Below, piece after piece: positions 9,313 to 18,170 of a stretch of 41,964 nt of DNA (positions are counted from its first letter, which is position 1; the number at the start of each line of letters is the position of its first letter). Both the position numbers and the translations under genes were made by a program. The notes beneath the pieces were generated by a model. That model saw nothing but the letters and a program-made list of their open reading frames with translations, ran no database searches and had not been told where the DNA came from. Location: positions 1-41,964 of the forward strand of contig CAMDHH010000007.1 in assembly GCA_945898065.1 (NCBI GenBank), given 5' to 3'. The DNA comes from Bifidobacterium breve (GTDB lineage: Bacteria > Actinomycetota > Actinomycetes > Nanopelagicales > Nanopelagicaceae).

Positions 9313-9427
9313 TATTATTCACTTTGAAGGCCCCGCGTGTTAGGTTCAGGCTGTTCTGGGTCGCCTGTGACCCGGCTACTGAGCACGAAACCCTCGTGCT
9401 GGTGCTCAGTAAAGTGCAAAAGAAAGA
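9313..9427 (+). promoter_or_regulatory. Structured leader and candidate promoter of the binding-protein gene
   Basis: The gap between livM and the binding-protein gene has a candidate -10 box TATTAT at 9313-9318, with no convincing -35. The region downstream of it is rich in overlapping inverted repeats. CAGGC 9347-9351 can pair with GCCTG 9363-9367, and GGGTC 9358-9362 with GACCC 9369-9373. AGCACGA 9382-9388 can pair with TCGTGCT 9394-9400, and TACTGAGCAC 9377-9386 with GTGCTCAGTA 9402-9411 (perfect 10 bp). Within each set the pairings are mutually exclusive. No T-tract follows, so this is not a simple terminator. It may stabilise the binding-protein mRNA or act as a switch; it matches no riboswitch class known to me. 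Confidence 0.55.
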
Positions 9428-10792
9428 GTGAACGCAGTGAATAAAAGAAATACTTTCTCTCCTCTGACTCGCAGAGGAATGATGGCACTCGTTGCTGGAG
9501 TCGCAGTGAGCACACTTGCTATCACCGCCCTGCCTGCAACTGCTGCAAGTGATCCTGGCGTAAGCGCAACCGAAATTGTCCTCGGTATGCAATTGCCACA
9601 ATCAGGCGCTGCTAGCCCTGGTTACAACAAGGTAGATGATGCAATGCGCGGCTACTTTGATTATGTGAATTCAAAAGGTGGAATTTATGGACGCAAGATC
9701 CGCCTTGAAGTCAAAGATGATCAATACAAGGCAGGCCTAACTGTCTCTAGTGCATCATCACTTATCAATAAAGATAAGGTCTTCGCATTTATTGGAAGCG
9801 TCGGAACACAGACACATATCTCAGTTATCGGAGATATCAACCGTCGTGGAATTCCTGACCTCTTCGTAAATAGCGGTTACAGCGGTTTCTACACAAATCC
9901 AAAGCTCTATCCAAATTCATTTGCTGCTCTTGGAACATACGTAGTTGAATCAAAGATTGTTGGAAAGTACCTCAAAGATACATACCCAACAAAGAAGATC
10001 GGTATTTTGTATCAGACTGATGACTTTGGTCGAAACGCGCTCGCTGGTTTCACAACAGCTGGACTTACATTTGAAGCCAAGAAGACAGCAGTGAACTTCA
10101 TCGCTGGTACTCAAGGCTCACTCGGTCTTGCAAGCCAACTCACAGCTCTCAAAGCTAATGGTGTAGAGATTGTTATTATTGCTGCTGTTGCATCTGCAAC
10201 AGCAATCGCAGTATCAACAGCTGCTCAACTTGGTTACAAGCCAGATAAATGGGTAGTAACAAGTGTTGGCTCTGATGCAACAACATTCCAGACAATCCTA
10301 GGATCTAAGGGTGTTACACCTGCAGTCTCTGCAGGGTTGCTTTCAGGAATCATCAGCGCATCACATGCTCCATCACCTGGCGAAGCCACAGATGAGTATG
10401 TAGTTGCATTCAAAAAGATCAATGATGATTTCAACAAGGGTCCAGATAAGCGTTGGGATAACAACGTTCTTCAAGGAATGAATATCGCGTATATGGCTAC
10501 TTCAGCACTCTTTGGTGTTGGTAAGAACCTAACTCGCAAGGGCCTTGTCTCATACATTGAAAACAATGGTTCAAAGATCAGCACTGCGGCACTTTCACCA
10601 CTGGCTTATTCCAGAACAACTCACGAAGCATTCACTAGTTTCTGGATCGGTGCATATGATGGCGCAACTGTTTTGAAGCCAATTGATGGCACTCGTGTCC
10701 TATACACAACTGATTCAGGTACTGGACCAGTCACTGTTTCAAATTACGTGCGTCCTGCGCTACCTGCAGACGCAATCGCGAAGGGTGCATAA
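9428..10792 (+). CDS. Secreted substrate-binding protein of the liv-type ABC importer
   Basis: A 454-residue extracellular binding protein of the Leu/Ile/Val-binding (periplasmic-binding type 1) family. The export signal contains TRRGMMALVAG, an Arg pair ahead of a hydrophobic stretch resembling a Tat signal, and ends ALPATAA. There is no lipobox cysteine, so lipid anchoring is not evident. The mature part starts DPGVSATEIVLGMQLPQSG, typical of the family, with a Rossmann-like repeat around IGILYQTDDFGR. Start choice is uncertain: GTG 9428 is listed, but GTG 9437 has a better distance (eight bases) from the weak AGAAAGAG. Location after LivGFHM makes it the cognate receptor. Ligand unknown. 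Confidence 0.88.
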   Translation: MNAVNKRNTFSPLTRRGMMALVAGVAVSTLAITALPATAASDPGVSATEIVLGMQLPQSGAASPGYNKVDDAMRGYFDYVNSKGGIYGRKIRLEVKDDQYKAGLTVSSASSLINKDKVFAFIGSVGTQTHISVIGDINRRGIPDLFVNSGYSGFYTNPKLYPNSFAALGTYVVESKIVGKYLKDTYPTKKIGILYQTDDFGRNALAGFTTAGLTFEAKKTAVNFIAGTQGSLGLASQLTALKANGVEIVIIAAVASATAIAVSTAAQLGYKPDKWVVTSVGSDATTFQTILGSKGVTPAVSAGLLSGIISASHAPSPGEATDEYVVAFKKINDDFNKGPDKRWDNNVLQGMNIAYMATSALFGVGKNLTRKGLVSYIENNGSKISTAALSPLAYSRTTHEAFTSFWIGAYDGATVLKPIDGTRVLYTTDSGTGPVTVSNYVRPALPADAIAKGA

Positions 10793-10798
10793 GCAACC

Positions 10799-12388
10799 AT
10801 GAATAAATTATCAATGCGTAAGTTCATCGCAACTCTTGGTGCAACTGCACTAATCGTTGGCGGAACAGTCACACTTATTCCTTCAGCTAATGCTGCAGCC
10901 CCTGTTGTTGAAACAACTACTGGAAAGCTCACTAATGGTGCTGCTTATACAATCAAGGTGCCTGCACGTTTCAATGGCACATTCTTCGTGTGGAACCATG
11001 GATTCCGTCCATCATTTCCATACCCTACTTACACACCCCCAACAGGTGTTGACGAATTAACTCCGTATAGCGTTAATCGCAAAGCAGATGTAGCAGCAGA
11101 GATGCTCAAGGCCGGTTACGGCATTGCATCATATGATCGCGCATCTACTGGCGGACTACATGGTTGGAACACAACTGATGGCGTTGAGATGCTCAAGGAT
11201 ATGGTTGATACAGCTCGTGCAAAGTACACAAATATCAAAAAAGTAGTTGTGTATGGATCATCAGGTGCAGCGCCAGTTATCAATCAATTCATTGAGAAGT
11301 ATCCAGATAAGGCCGATGCTGTTGGCTTATTGGCAGGACTCACAACTCCATCTGCTTCTGTTCAATCTGCATGCGATTACTTCTACCTGCTCAGTGTCTT
11401 TGCTGACCCAACCATCAAGGGTTGCGCTGCATTTGGCGTTGCAAAGGGACCTGCCGGACATATGGCATCCCTTGGTGAATTCGCAAAAGCTGGAGCACTT
11501 CTATCGGCATGGAGCAAAGATCTTGGCGCAAAGCCACTTGCATTCCCTGCACCACTAGCTGCCGCAGGAATTCCACAACGTTCAGCTCTGCTTCTTGCAG
11601 GATTGATGGTTGGAATCCCAACAAAGAGTTCACACATGGATGGAATCTCAACTTCTGCAGTAGTTGCTGAACACAGCATCAATGCAACAGTTGCAATTCT
11701 TGAAAACTCGCAAGATGCACTTGGTACTGGAACATTTGCTGGTCAAGCAATTGGGGAAATCGTAGGCCCAGGCTTCTATGACAACACCAAAACAGATTGG
11801 TCAGCGCTACTCAGCGATGCCGATGCTGGCCGTTTCAACTTGGGTCTATCAGGTGATGATGCGATTGCAGGAATGCTTGGCGTCTTGAGATTAGTACCAC
11901 GCGTCAAGGGTGACCCTGTCGCAGTTGCAAAGTTCAAGGCATTAGATGCAATCAATTACACATCTGATAAGCCAACTATCTTGCTTTCAAATGAAGCAGA
12001 TCGTCTCGTATTTGCAGGAAACAGTGCGCTCTATGTTGATAATGCAAGAGCGTCATACAAAGCACGTCTTGCTAAGTACAAGGCTGGAACAGGTACAAAG
12101 CCAATGTGGAACACATTTGCAATGTATGCACTGACTCCAGAGATCTATACCAAGTTCTCAGATGCAGGCCTTCCTGATTTGGCAGGTCCACTCGCAGAAT
12201 CAGGTGTTGGTCACCAATCATTTACCACAGCTCAGATGATGGGTTGGGTTAGGTTATTGGCACAATCTGCAAAGACAGGTAAGGCTCCAAGTCAGAAATT
12301 TGTTGCCTCACCAATCTTTGCAAAGATTGATCCGTATCTAAGTACAGATCCTGACTTCTTGCCTACGCTCTTGAAATATAAGAGCTAA
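10799..12388 (+). CDS. Secreted alpha/beta-hydrolase-like protein
   Basis: A 529-residue exported protein beginning six bases after the binding-protein gene. A signal peptide of about 33 residues ends IPSANAA. I do not recognise a named family with certainty. The fold clues are FFVWNHG (oxyanion-type strand near residue 65), GIASYDRASTGG, then VVVYGSSGAAP, where Ser155 in a G-x-S-x-A elbow is the likely nucleophile. Later, NEADRLV places Asp401 and VGHQSFTTAQ places His472, an order and spacing fitting a Ser-Asp-His triad. A long segment between residues 180 and 380 would be the lid or cap domain. Being in one unit with an importer receptor, it may release the cargo from an ester or amide outside the cell. 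The chemistry is inference. Confidence 0.65.
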   Translation: MNKLSMRKFIATLGATALIVGGTVTLIPSANAAAPVVETTTGKLTNGAAYTIKVPARFNGTFFVWNHGFRPSFPYPTYTPPTGVDELTPYSVNRKADVAAEMLKAGYGIASYDRASTGGLHGWNTTDGVEMLKDMVDTARAKYTNIKKVVVYGSSGAAPVINQFIEKYPDKADAVGLLAGLTTPSASVQSACDYFYLLSVFADPTIKGCAAFGVAKGPAGHMASLGEFAKAGALLSAWSKDLGAKPLAFPAPLAAAGIPQRSALLLAGLMVGIPTKSSHMDGISTSAVVAEHSINATVAILENSQDALGTGTFAGQAIGEIVGPGFYDNTKTDWSALLSDADAGRFNLGLSGDDAIAGMLGVLRLVPRVKGDPVAVAKFKALDAINYTSDKPTILLSNEADRLVFAGNSALYVDNARASYKARLAKYKAGTGTKPMWNTFAMYALTPEIYTKFSDAGLPDLAGPLAESGVGHQSFTTAQMMGWVRLLAQSAKTGKAPSQKFVASPIFAKIDPYLSTDPDFLPTLLKYKS

Positions 12389-12402
12389 GTAGAAAATATC
12401 AA

Positions 12403-12440
12403 GGGCAGGGCTTCGGGAAACCGGGGCCCTGCTCTTTTTT
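12403..12440 (+). terminator. Rho-independent terminator after the liv-hydrolase cassette
   Basis: A nine-base-pair GC-rich stem, GGGCAGGGC at 12403-12411 with GCCCTGCTC at 12426-12434 (one G-T wobble), encloses a 14-base loop that can itself fold (CGG/CCG). The stem is followed by six T residues at 12435-12440. It closes the transcript started upstream and isolates tsaE, which begins 21 bases later. Confidence 0.9.
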
Positions 12441-12449
12441 CTTTGCCGA

Positions 12450-12461
12450 TACCCTTAGCCC
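12450..12461 (+). promoter_or_regulatory. Candidate leaderless promoter of tsaE
   Basis: TACCCT at 12450-12455 fits the actinobacterial -10 pattern TAnnnT and is six bases from ATG 12462, which would place the transcription start on the start codon. No ribosome-binding sequence is present before the gene. No clear -35 element is visible because the terminator occupies that position. Confidence 0.45.
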
Positions 12462-12902
12462 ATGATCGCTGTTGCAACACCTGCTGATATGCACGCACTT
12501 GGTGTACGCATCGGGCAATCACTTAGAGCAGGAGATCTCATACTGATCAATGGCCCACTTGGCGCTGGGAAAACTGTTCTGACACAAGGTATTGGGCAGG
12601 CACTTGGCCATAGCGACATCACTTCTCCCACTTTTGTTATTTCGCGAGTTCATAAAGGTGCACTCTCACTCATTCATGTTGATGCATATCGCCTCGTTGA
12701 TTCAGAAAATCCCAATCTTTACTTAGATGATCTCGATCTAGATTCACAACGAGAAAGCGCTGTCATTGTTATTGAATGGGGCGGTCAAGAATCGGCTCGC
12801 CTCGATGATGAGCGACTTGAAATCTTTATTGATCGAAGCGAAGAGATTCGAAAGGTGAGCGCCACAGGAATCGGCCCACGCTGGCAAGGCTTCACATTAT
12901 GA
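12462..12902 (+). CDS. tsaE: tRNA threonylcarbamoyladenosine biosynthesis ATPase TsaE
   Basis: P-loop ATPase that works with TsaB and TsaD to transfer the threonylcarbamoyl group onto A37 of ANN-decoding tRNAs. It has 146 residues. Walker A GPLGAGKT is at 31-38, and ITSPTFVISRVH, HVDAYRL and VIEWGG are the family-specific blocks in the expected order. It starts at ATG 12462 without a ribosome-binding site, consistent with leaderless translation, and its stop overlaps tsaB as ATGA. It heads the cluster tsaE-tsaB-rimI-tsaD. Confidence 0.95.
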   Translation: MIAVATPADMHALGVRIGQSLRAGDLILINGPLGAGKTVLTQGIGQALGHSDITSPTFVISRVHKGALSLIHVDAYRLVDSENPNLYLDDLDLDSQRESAVIVIEWGGQESARLDDERLEIFIDRSEEIRKVSATGIGPRWQGFTL

Positions 12903-13447
12903 GTACCTCTTTAGTGATTGATACCTCTACAAATCGCACAGTTGTTGGCGTCGTCACCGATGGAAAGCTCATCTGGAGCGGTCATCGCGATGGAGCTACT
13001 GCTCACGGTCCTTCACTGCCACTTCTAGTAACAGAGGCAATAGCACAACACAATATTGACCAAGTTATTGTCGGAATGGGTCCAGGGCCCTTTACGGGGC
13101 TGCGCGTTGGTATTGCATTTGCTCATACATTTGCACACGCACGCAACGTTGAAGTTATCGGTATCTGCTCACTCGATGCAATCGCAGCACACATTGATGA
13201 GAAAGATTTCATTGTTGCAACTGATGCACGTCGCAAAGAGTGGTACTGGGCTCGATACACACATGGAATCCGCATTGGTGAACCAGCAGTTAGTTTTCCA
13301 GCAGATGTTGAAAAACTAGGTACAACCGTCCACTTCGGGCTTTTCCCAGACCTCATTGCAATGACCAAACTTGCTACGCAAAACACAATTGCCGAACCCA
13401 TGTATTTGCGTCGCCCAGATGCAGTAGCAACGGCGGATCGCACATGA
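12899..13447 (+). CDS. tsaB: tRNA threonylcarbamoyladenosine biosynthesis protein TsaB
   Basis: Non-catalytic partner of TsaD in the t6A complex. The N-terminal VIDTSTNRTVVGVV strand and MGPGPFTGLRVGIAFAHTFA, the TsaB dimerisation helix region, are clear. At 182 residues it is shorter than many TsaB proteins (about 220-230), the loss being in the C-terminal half after residue 140. The essential N-terminal lobe is intact, so it is probably functional. Four-base overlaps join it to tsaE and rimI. Confidence 0.92.
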   Translation: MSTSLVIDTSTNRTVVGVVTDGKLIWSGHRDGATAHGPSLPLLVTEAIAQHNIDQVIVGMGPGPFTGLRVGIAFAHTFAHARNVEVIGICSLDAIAAHIDEKDFIVATDARRKEWYWARYTHGIRIGEPAVSFPADVEKLGTTVHFGLFPDLIAMTKLATQNTIAEPMYLRRPDAVATADRT

Positions 13448-13902
13448 TTACCTATCGCGAAGCCAGTGCACTCGATATTCCAGTTCTTACATCGATGGAG
13501 AAAACACTCTTTCCAGAATCTCCATGGTCAACGGCGCAATTTAAAGAAGAGTTTGCTGGTGTTCCGCGTACACGTTATTTCTGTGTTGCAATCGATGGCG
13601 AAAAAATTATTGGTTATGCAGGTGTCATGGTTATCGCCCCTGGCGTTGAGGCAGACATACTCACAGTTGGCGTGCTCGATACTTATAGAAAACAAGGCAT
13701 AGGACGCGCCTTCATGGATCAAATAGAAGCATGGTCAATTCAACGCGAAGCCCCTGCGATGATGCTCGAAGTTGATGTTGAAAATATCGCAGCTGTCGCG
13801 CTCTATGAAAGCCTTGGTTATTCAAAGATTTCTACCCGTAAAGATTATTACGGCCCATCACTCGACGCCTTTGTGATGCGCAAAGAGTTGGTGATTCCAT
13901 GA
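13444..13902 (+). CDS. rimI: Ribosomal-protein-alanine N-acetyltransferase RimI-like
   Basis: A 152-residue GNAT acetyltransferase. The acetyl-CoA loop is [22 protein letters not shown] (Q/R-x-x-G-x-G type), followed by [20 protein letters not shown], the RimI-specific block in which the N-A-L-Y-E-x-x-G-F/Y pattern binds the substrate N-terminus. RimI acetylates ribosomal protein S18. In Actinobacteria it lies between tsaB and tsaD exactly as here, overlapping both genes by four bases. Broader N-terminal acetylation is possible. Confidence 0.92.
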   Translation: MITYREASALDIPVLTSMEKTLFPESPWSTAQFKEEFAGVPRTRYFCVAIDGEKIIGYAGVMVIAPGVEADILTVGVLDTYRKQGIGRAFMDQIEAWSIQREAPAMMLEVDVENIAAVALYESLGYSKISTRKDYYGPSLDAFVMRKELVIP

Positions 13903-14930
13903 GTCAGCCAATAGTTCTAGGTATTGAAACATCGTGTGATGAAACAGCAATCGGCATCGTTCAAGGTCGAACACTGCTTGCAAATGTCATTGCATCCAGC
14001 GTTGAAGAGCATGCACGCTTTGGGGGAGTTGTCCCTGAAATTGCGAGCCGTGCACACCTAGAAGCGATGATGCCAAGTATTGAAAAAGCACTAACTGATT
14101 CAAAACTCTCTCTCAGCGATATCGATGCAGTTGCAGTCACCGCTGGCCCAGGACTAGTTGGTGCACTCCTCGTCGGCGTTGCATCCGCTAGTGGATTAGC
14201 ACTTGGACTCGGTAAACCTTTATACGGCGTCAACCATTTAGCGGCCCACGTCAGTGTTGATTTTCTCACTCACGAAGAACCACTTGATCCAACTATTGCA
14301 CTATTAGTTAGCGGTGGTCACTCATCTCTTCTACAAGTAGATGACATCACGCAATCCATTACAAAACTCGGTGCAACTATGGATGACGCTGCAGGAGAGG
14401 CATTCGACAAAATTGCACGAGTCATGAAGTTAGGTTTTCCCGGCGGTCCGGCTATTGATGCAATGGCTAAAAGTGGAAATGCCACTGCAATCAATTTCCC
14501 TCGTGGACTAACCACTACTAACGATTGGGAAACTCGACCATTTGATTTCTCATTTTCTGGGCTAAAAACTGCAGTCGCTCGCTATTTAGAATCAACACCG
14601 GATTGCGTAAAGGCAGATGTCGCAGCATCTTTCCAAGAATCAGTAGTAGATGTATTGATGCTCAAAGCACTTGCAGCATGTAAAGAAAGTGGAATTGATT
14701 CACTCGTTATTGCAGGCGGGGTTGCAGCTAATTCCAGACTCCGCGCAGTTGCTACCGAGCGTTGCGAAAAAGCAGGTATTCGCCTTCGAATCCCAAATCC
14801 TGCACTCTGTACCGACAACGGAGCAATGGTTGCAGCCCTTGGTTCCCTAATGGTTGCAGCAGGTAGATCACCTAGCCCAGTAGCTTTTGACGCTGATTCA
14901 GGCTTACCTGTGACCACCGTAGCGCTCTAA
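13899..14930 (+). CDS. tsaD: tRNA N6-adenosine threonylcarbamoyltransferase TsaD
   Basis: Catalytic subunit of t6A synthesis. The 343-residue protein starts with [14 protein letters not shown], has [11 protein letters not shown], the metal-binding pair His113 and His117 in NHLAAH, and Asp306 in [13 protein letters not shown]. All are standard for the ASKHA-fold TsaD/Kae1 family. Start ATG 13899 overlaps the rimI stop. It is the last gene of the cluster; the next 122 bases carry the groE promoter and operator. Confidence 0.97.
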   Translation: MSQPIVLGIETSCDETAIGIVQGRTLLANVIASSVEEHARFGGVVPEIASRAHLEAMMPSIEKALTDSKLSLSDIDAVAVTAGPGLVGALLVGVASASGLALGLGKPLYGVNHLAAHVSVDFLTHEEPLDPTIALLVSGGHSSLLQVDDITQSITKLGATMDDAAGEAFDKIARVMKLGFPGGPAIDAMAKSGNATAINFPRGLTTTNDWETRPFDFSFSGLKTAVARYLESTPDCVKADVAASFQESVVDVLMLKALAACKESGIDSLVIAGGVAANSRLRAVATERCEKAGIRLRIPNPALCTDNGAMVAALGSLMVAAGRSPSPVAFDADSGLPVTTVAL

Positions 14931-14940
14931 AAACCCTAAT

Positions 14941-14969
14941 TTGCCCCTGGGAATAGCCTCGCCTAGAGT
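14941..14969 (+). promoter_or_regulatory. groES-groEL promoter
   Basis: TTGCCC at 14941-14946 and TAGAGT at 14964-14969 are separated by exactly 17 bases, each matching four of six consensus positions. The CIRCE operator begins five bases downstream of the -10 box, the usual geometry for HrcA-controlled groE promoters. Confidence 0.7.
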
Positions 14970-14974
14970 TGGCG

Positions 14975-15001
14975 TTAGCACTCTAGGGTCGAGTCTGCTA
15001 A
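14975..15001 (+). promoter_or_regulatory. CIRCE operator (HrcA binding site) with a degenerate right arm
   Basis: TTAGCACTC at 14975-14983 is a perfect left arm of CIRCE. After the standard nine-base spacer the right arm at 14993-15001 reads GTCTGCTAA, matching seven of nine bases of GAGTGCTAA. Position between the -10 box and groES fits HrcA repression of the groE operon under non-stress conditions. The hrcA gene itself is not in the window. Confidence 0.88.
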
Positions 15002-15052
15002 ACCGGCAGATCCCCACGAGGAAGTATCACCACTAGTAATAAGGAGAAAGCC

Positions 15053-16983
<1,931 letters not shown>

Positions 16984-16988
16984 GTAGT

Positions 16989-17001
16989 TATTCTTACCTC
17001 C
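16989..17001 (+). promoter_or_regulatory. Candidate leaderless promoter of the ROK kinase gene
   Basis: TATTCT at 16989-16994 fits TAnnnT and lies seven bases before ATG 17002, predicting transcription from the start codon. The gene has no ribosome-binding sequence. No convincing -35 box precedes it, and read-through from groEL is also possible. Confidence 0.4.
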
Positions 17002-17760
17002 ATGGAGCAGCTAACACTCTCAGTGGATTGCGGTGGCTTGGGTATCAAAGCGTCAGTACTAGATAGTGCTGGAACTATGAGAGCCCAGGCCATTCGCATT
17101 TCTACTCCGTATCCACTTTCGCCAACTCGATTGATTGAAACAATTGTTGATCTCTCGAAATCATTACCAGCGGCCGATCGAGTCAGTGTTGGAATGCCAG
17201 GAATGATGCGCCACGGTGTTGTTGTCTCCACTCCACACTACATAAATACTGCAGGACCTCGAACGCGAATGGATCCAGAACTCAAGGCGGCCTGGGATGG
17301 CTTTGATATGCGCGAGGGTCTAACGCATGCACTTGGAAAACCAACTCTTGTTCTCAACGATGCAGAGGTGCATGGCGCTGGCGTTGTTGCAGGTTCTGGT
17401 TTTGAAGTTGTGCTGACTTTAGGAACAGGACTTGGATGCGCAGTATTTGATGGCGGAAAACTAGCGCCACATATTGAACTCTCGCATGCAACGATTCGCC
17501 GCAACGAAACCTTTGATAGTTGGATCGGTGAACATCAACGCCGACTACTTGGAGATTCTTTCTGGTCACGTCGCATCAGGGCAATGGTGGATGAACTACG
17601 TCCCGTATTTCACTGGGACCGTCTTTATTTAGGTGGTGGAAATTCGCGCCGAATCAAAGATTCGATGATTCATAAATTAGGCGATGATGTAGTAATAGTT
17701 CCCAACGAGGCAGGAATTATTGGGGGAGTTCGAGCATGGACTTTGCTCGCAGATAATTAG
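17002..17760 (+). CDS. ROK-family sugar kinase, polyphosphate-glucokinase-like
   Basis: A 252-residue ASKHA-fold kinase. The N-terminal phosphate loop is DCGGLGIKAS (residues 9-18). VLNDAEVHGAG places the catalytic Asp at 120, and LTLGTGLGCAVFDGGKL forms the second phosphate loop. The overall pattern, including LYLGGGNSRRI near the C-terminus, resembles actinobacterial polyphosphate glucokinase PpgK more than transcriptional ROK repressors, and there is no N-terminal DNA-binding domain. The zinc-finger motif of many ROK kinases is absent, as in PpgK. It lies 18 bases after groEL and converges with whiB3, overlapping it by four bases. Substrate and phosphate donor are not proven. Confidence 0.75.
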   Translation: MEQLTLSVDCGGLGIKASVLDSAGTMRAQAIRISTPYPLSPTRLIETIVDLSKSLPAADRVSVGMPGMMRHGVVVSTPHYINTAGPRTRMDPELKAAWDGFDMREGLTHALGKPTLVLNDAEVHGAGVVAGSGFEVVLTLGTGLGCAVFDGGKLAPHIELSHATIRRNETFDSWIGEHQRRLLGDSFWSRRIRAMVDELRPVFHWDRLYLGGGNSRRIKDSMIHKLGDDVVIVPNEAGIIGGVRAWTLLADN

Positions 17761-18059
17761 GAAGCGCTGGAAACTGCTGCTGGAATACCTGACTCAATAA
17801 TTGCTAAGCGATCATCTTCAGATAAACCGCCCCAAATTCCATATGGCTCTTGCACAGCAAGTGCGTGCGCACGGCAGGCAAGCAATACTGGGCATGATGC
17901 ACAGATTGTTTTTGCTGCATTTTCACGATTTCGACGGCGTGGGCCGCGTTCACCATCTGGATGAAAAAACATCTCTGCAGGTAAATTGCGGCAGGCGCCC
18001 TCGTATTGCCAATCCCAATTATCAGTAGTGGGTTGGGGCAAACGCGATATTTCAGCCAT
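17757..18059 (-). CDS. whiB3: WhiB-family iron-sulfur transcriptional regulator, WhiB3/WhiD type
   Basis: A 100-residue regulator. Four cysteines at 23, 53, 56 and 62 (C-x29-C-x2-C-x5-C) ligate a [4Fe-4S] cluster, and GIWGG at 74-78 is the beta-turn that contacts the main sigma factor. The segments LPQPTTDNWDWQ and FFHPDGERGPRRR align with WhiB3/WhiD rather than WhiB1, 2 or 7. In mycobacteria WhiB3 senses O2 and NO and controls redox-linked metabolism. Start ATG 18059 is chosen because it aligns with the WhiB3 N-terminus and follows a TATGGT box by six bases; ATG 18083 and TTG 18101 are less likely. Position after groEL is the same as in M. tuberculosis. Confidence 0.92.
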   Translation of the reverse strand: MAEISRLPQPTTDNWDWQYEGACRNLPAEMFFHPDGERGPRRRNRENAAKTICASCPVLLACRAHALAVQEPYGIWGGLSEDDRLAIIESGIPAAVSSAS

Positions 18060-18094
18060 ACCCCAACCATACAACCGCGCCATAGGTTGTTCAA
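18060..18094 (-). promoter_or_regulatory. Leaderless whiB3 promoter with an internal dyad
   Basis: On the minus strand TTGAAC (18094-18089), a 17-base spacer and TATGGT (18071-18066) form a good sigma-70-type promoter. ATG 18059 follows after six bases, so the mRNA should start at or next to the start codon. The spacer holds a perfect inverted repeat, ACAACC at 18071-18076 and GGTTGT at 18085-18090, spaced by eight bases. A second copy of GTTGTTCA lies upstream at 18112-18119, in the same orientation as that at 18086-18093. A repressor binding here would block the promoter. Confidence 0.6.
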
Positions 18095-18170
18095 GTAGCA
18101 ACGGGTCAGAAGTTGTTCATGAGCGTGTTTTGGAGTGGTGAGTTAGCCCACTTAGCGACACCATTGGGGC

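Noticed and set aside
18060-18101. Longer starts for whiB3 (ATG 18083, TTG 18101)
   Set aside because: ATG 18059 aligns with WhiB3 N-termini and sits six bases from the -10 box; the longer forms would cover the promoter.
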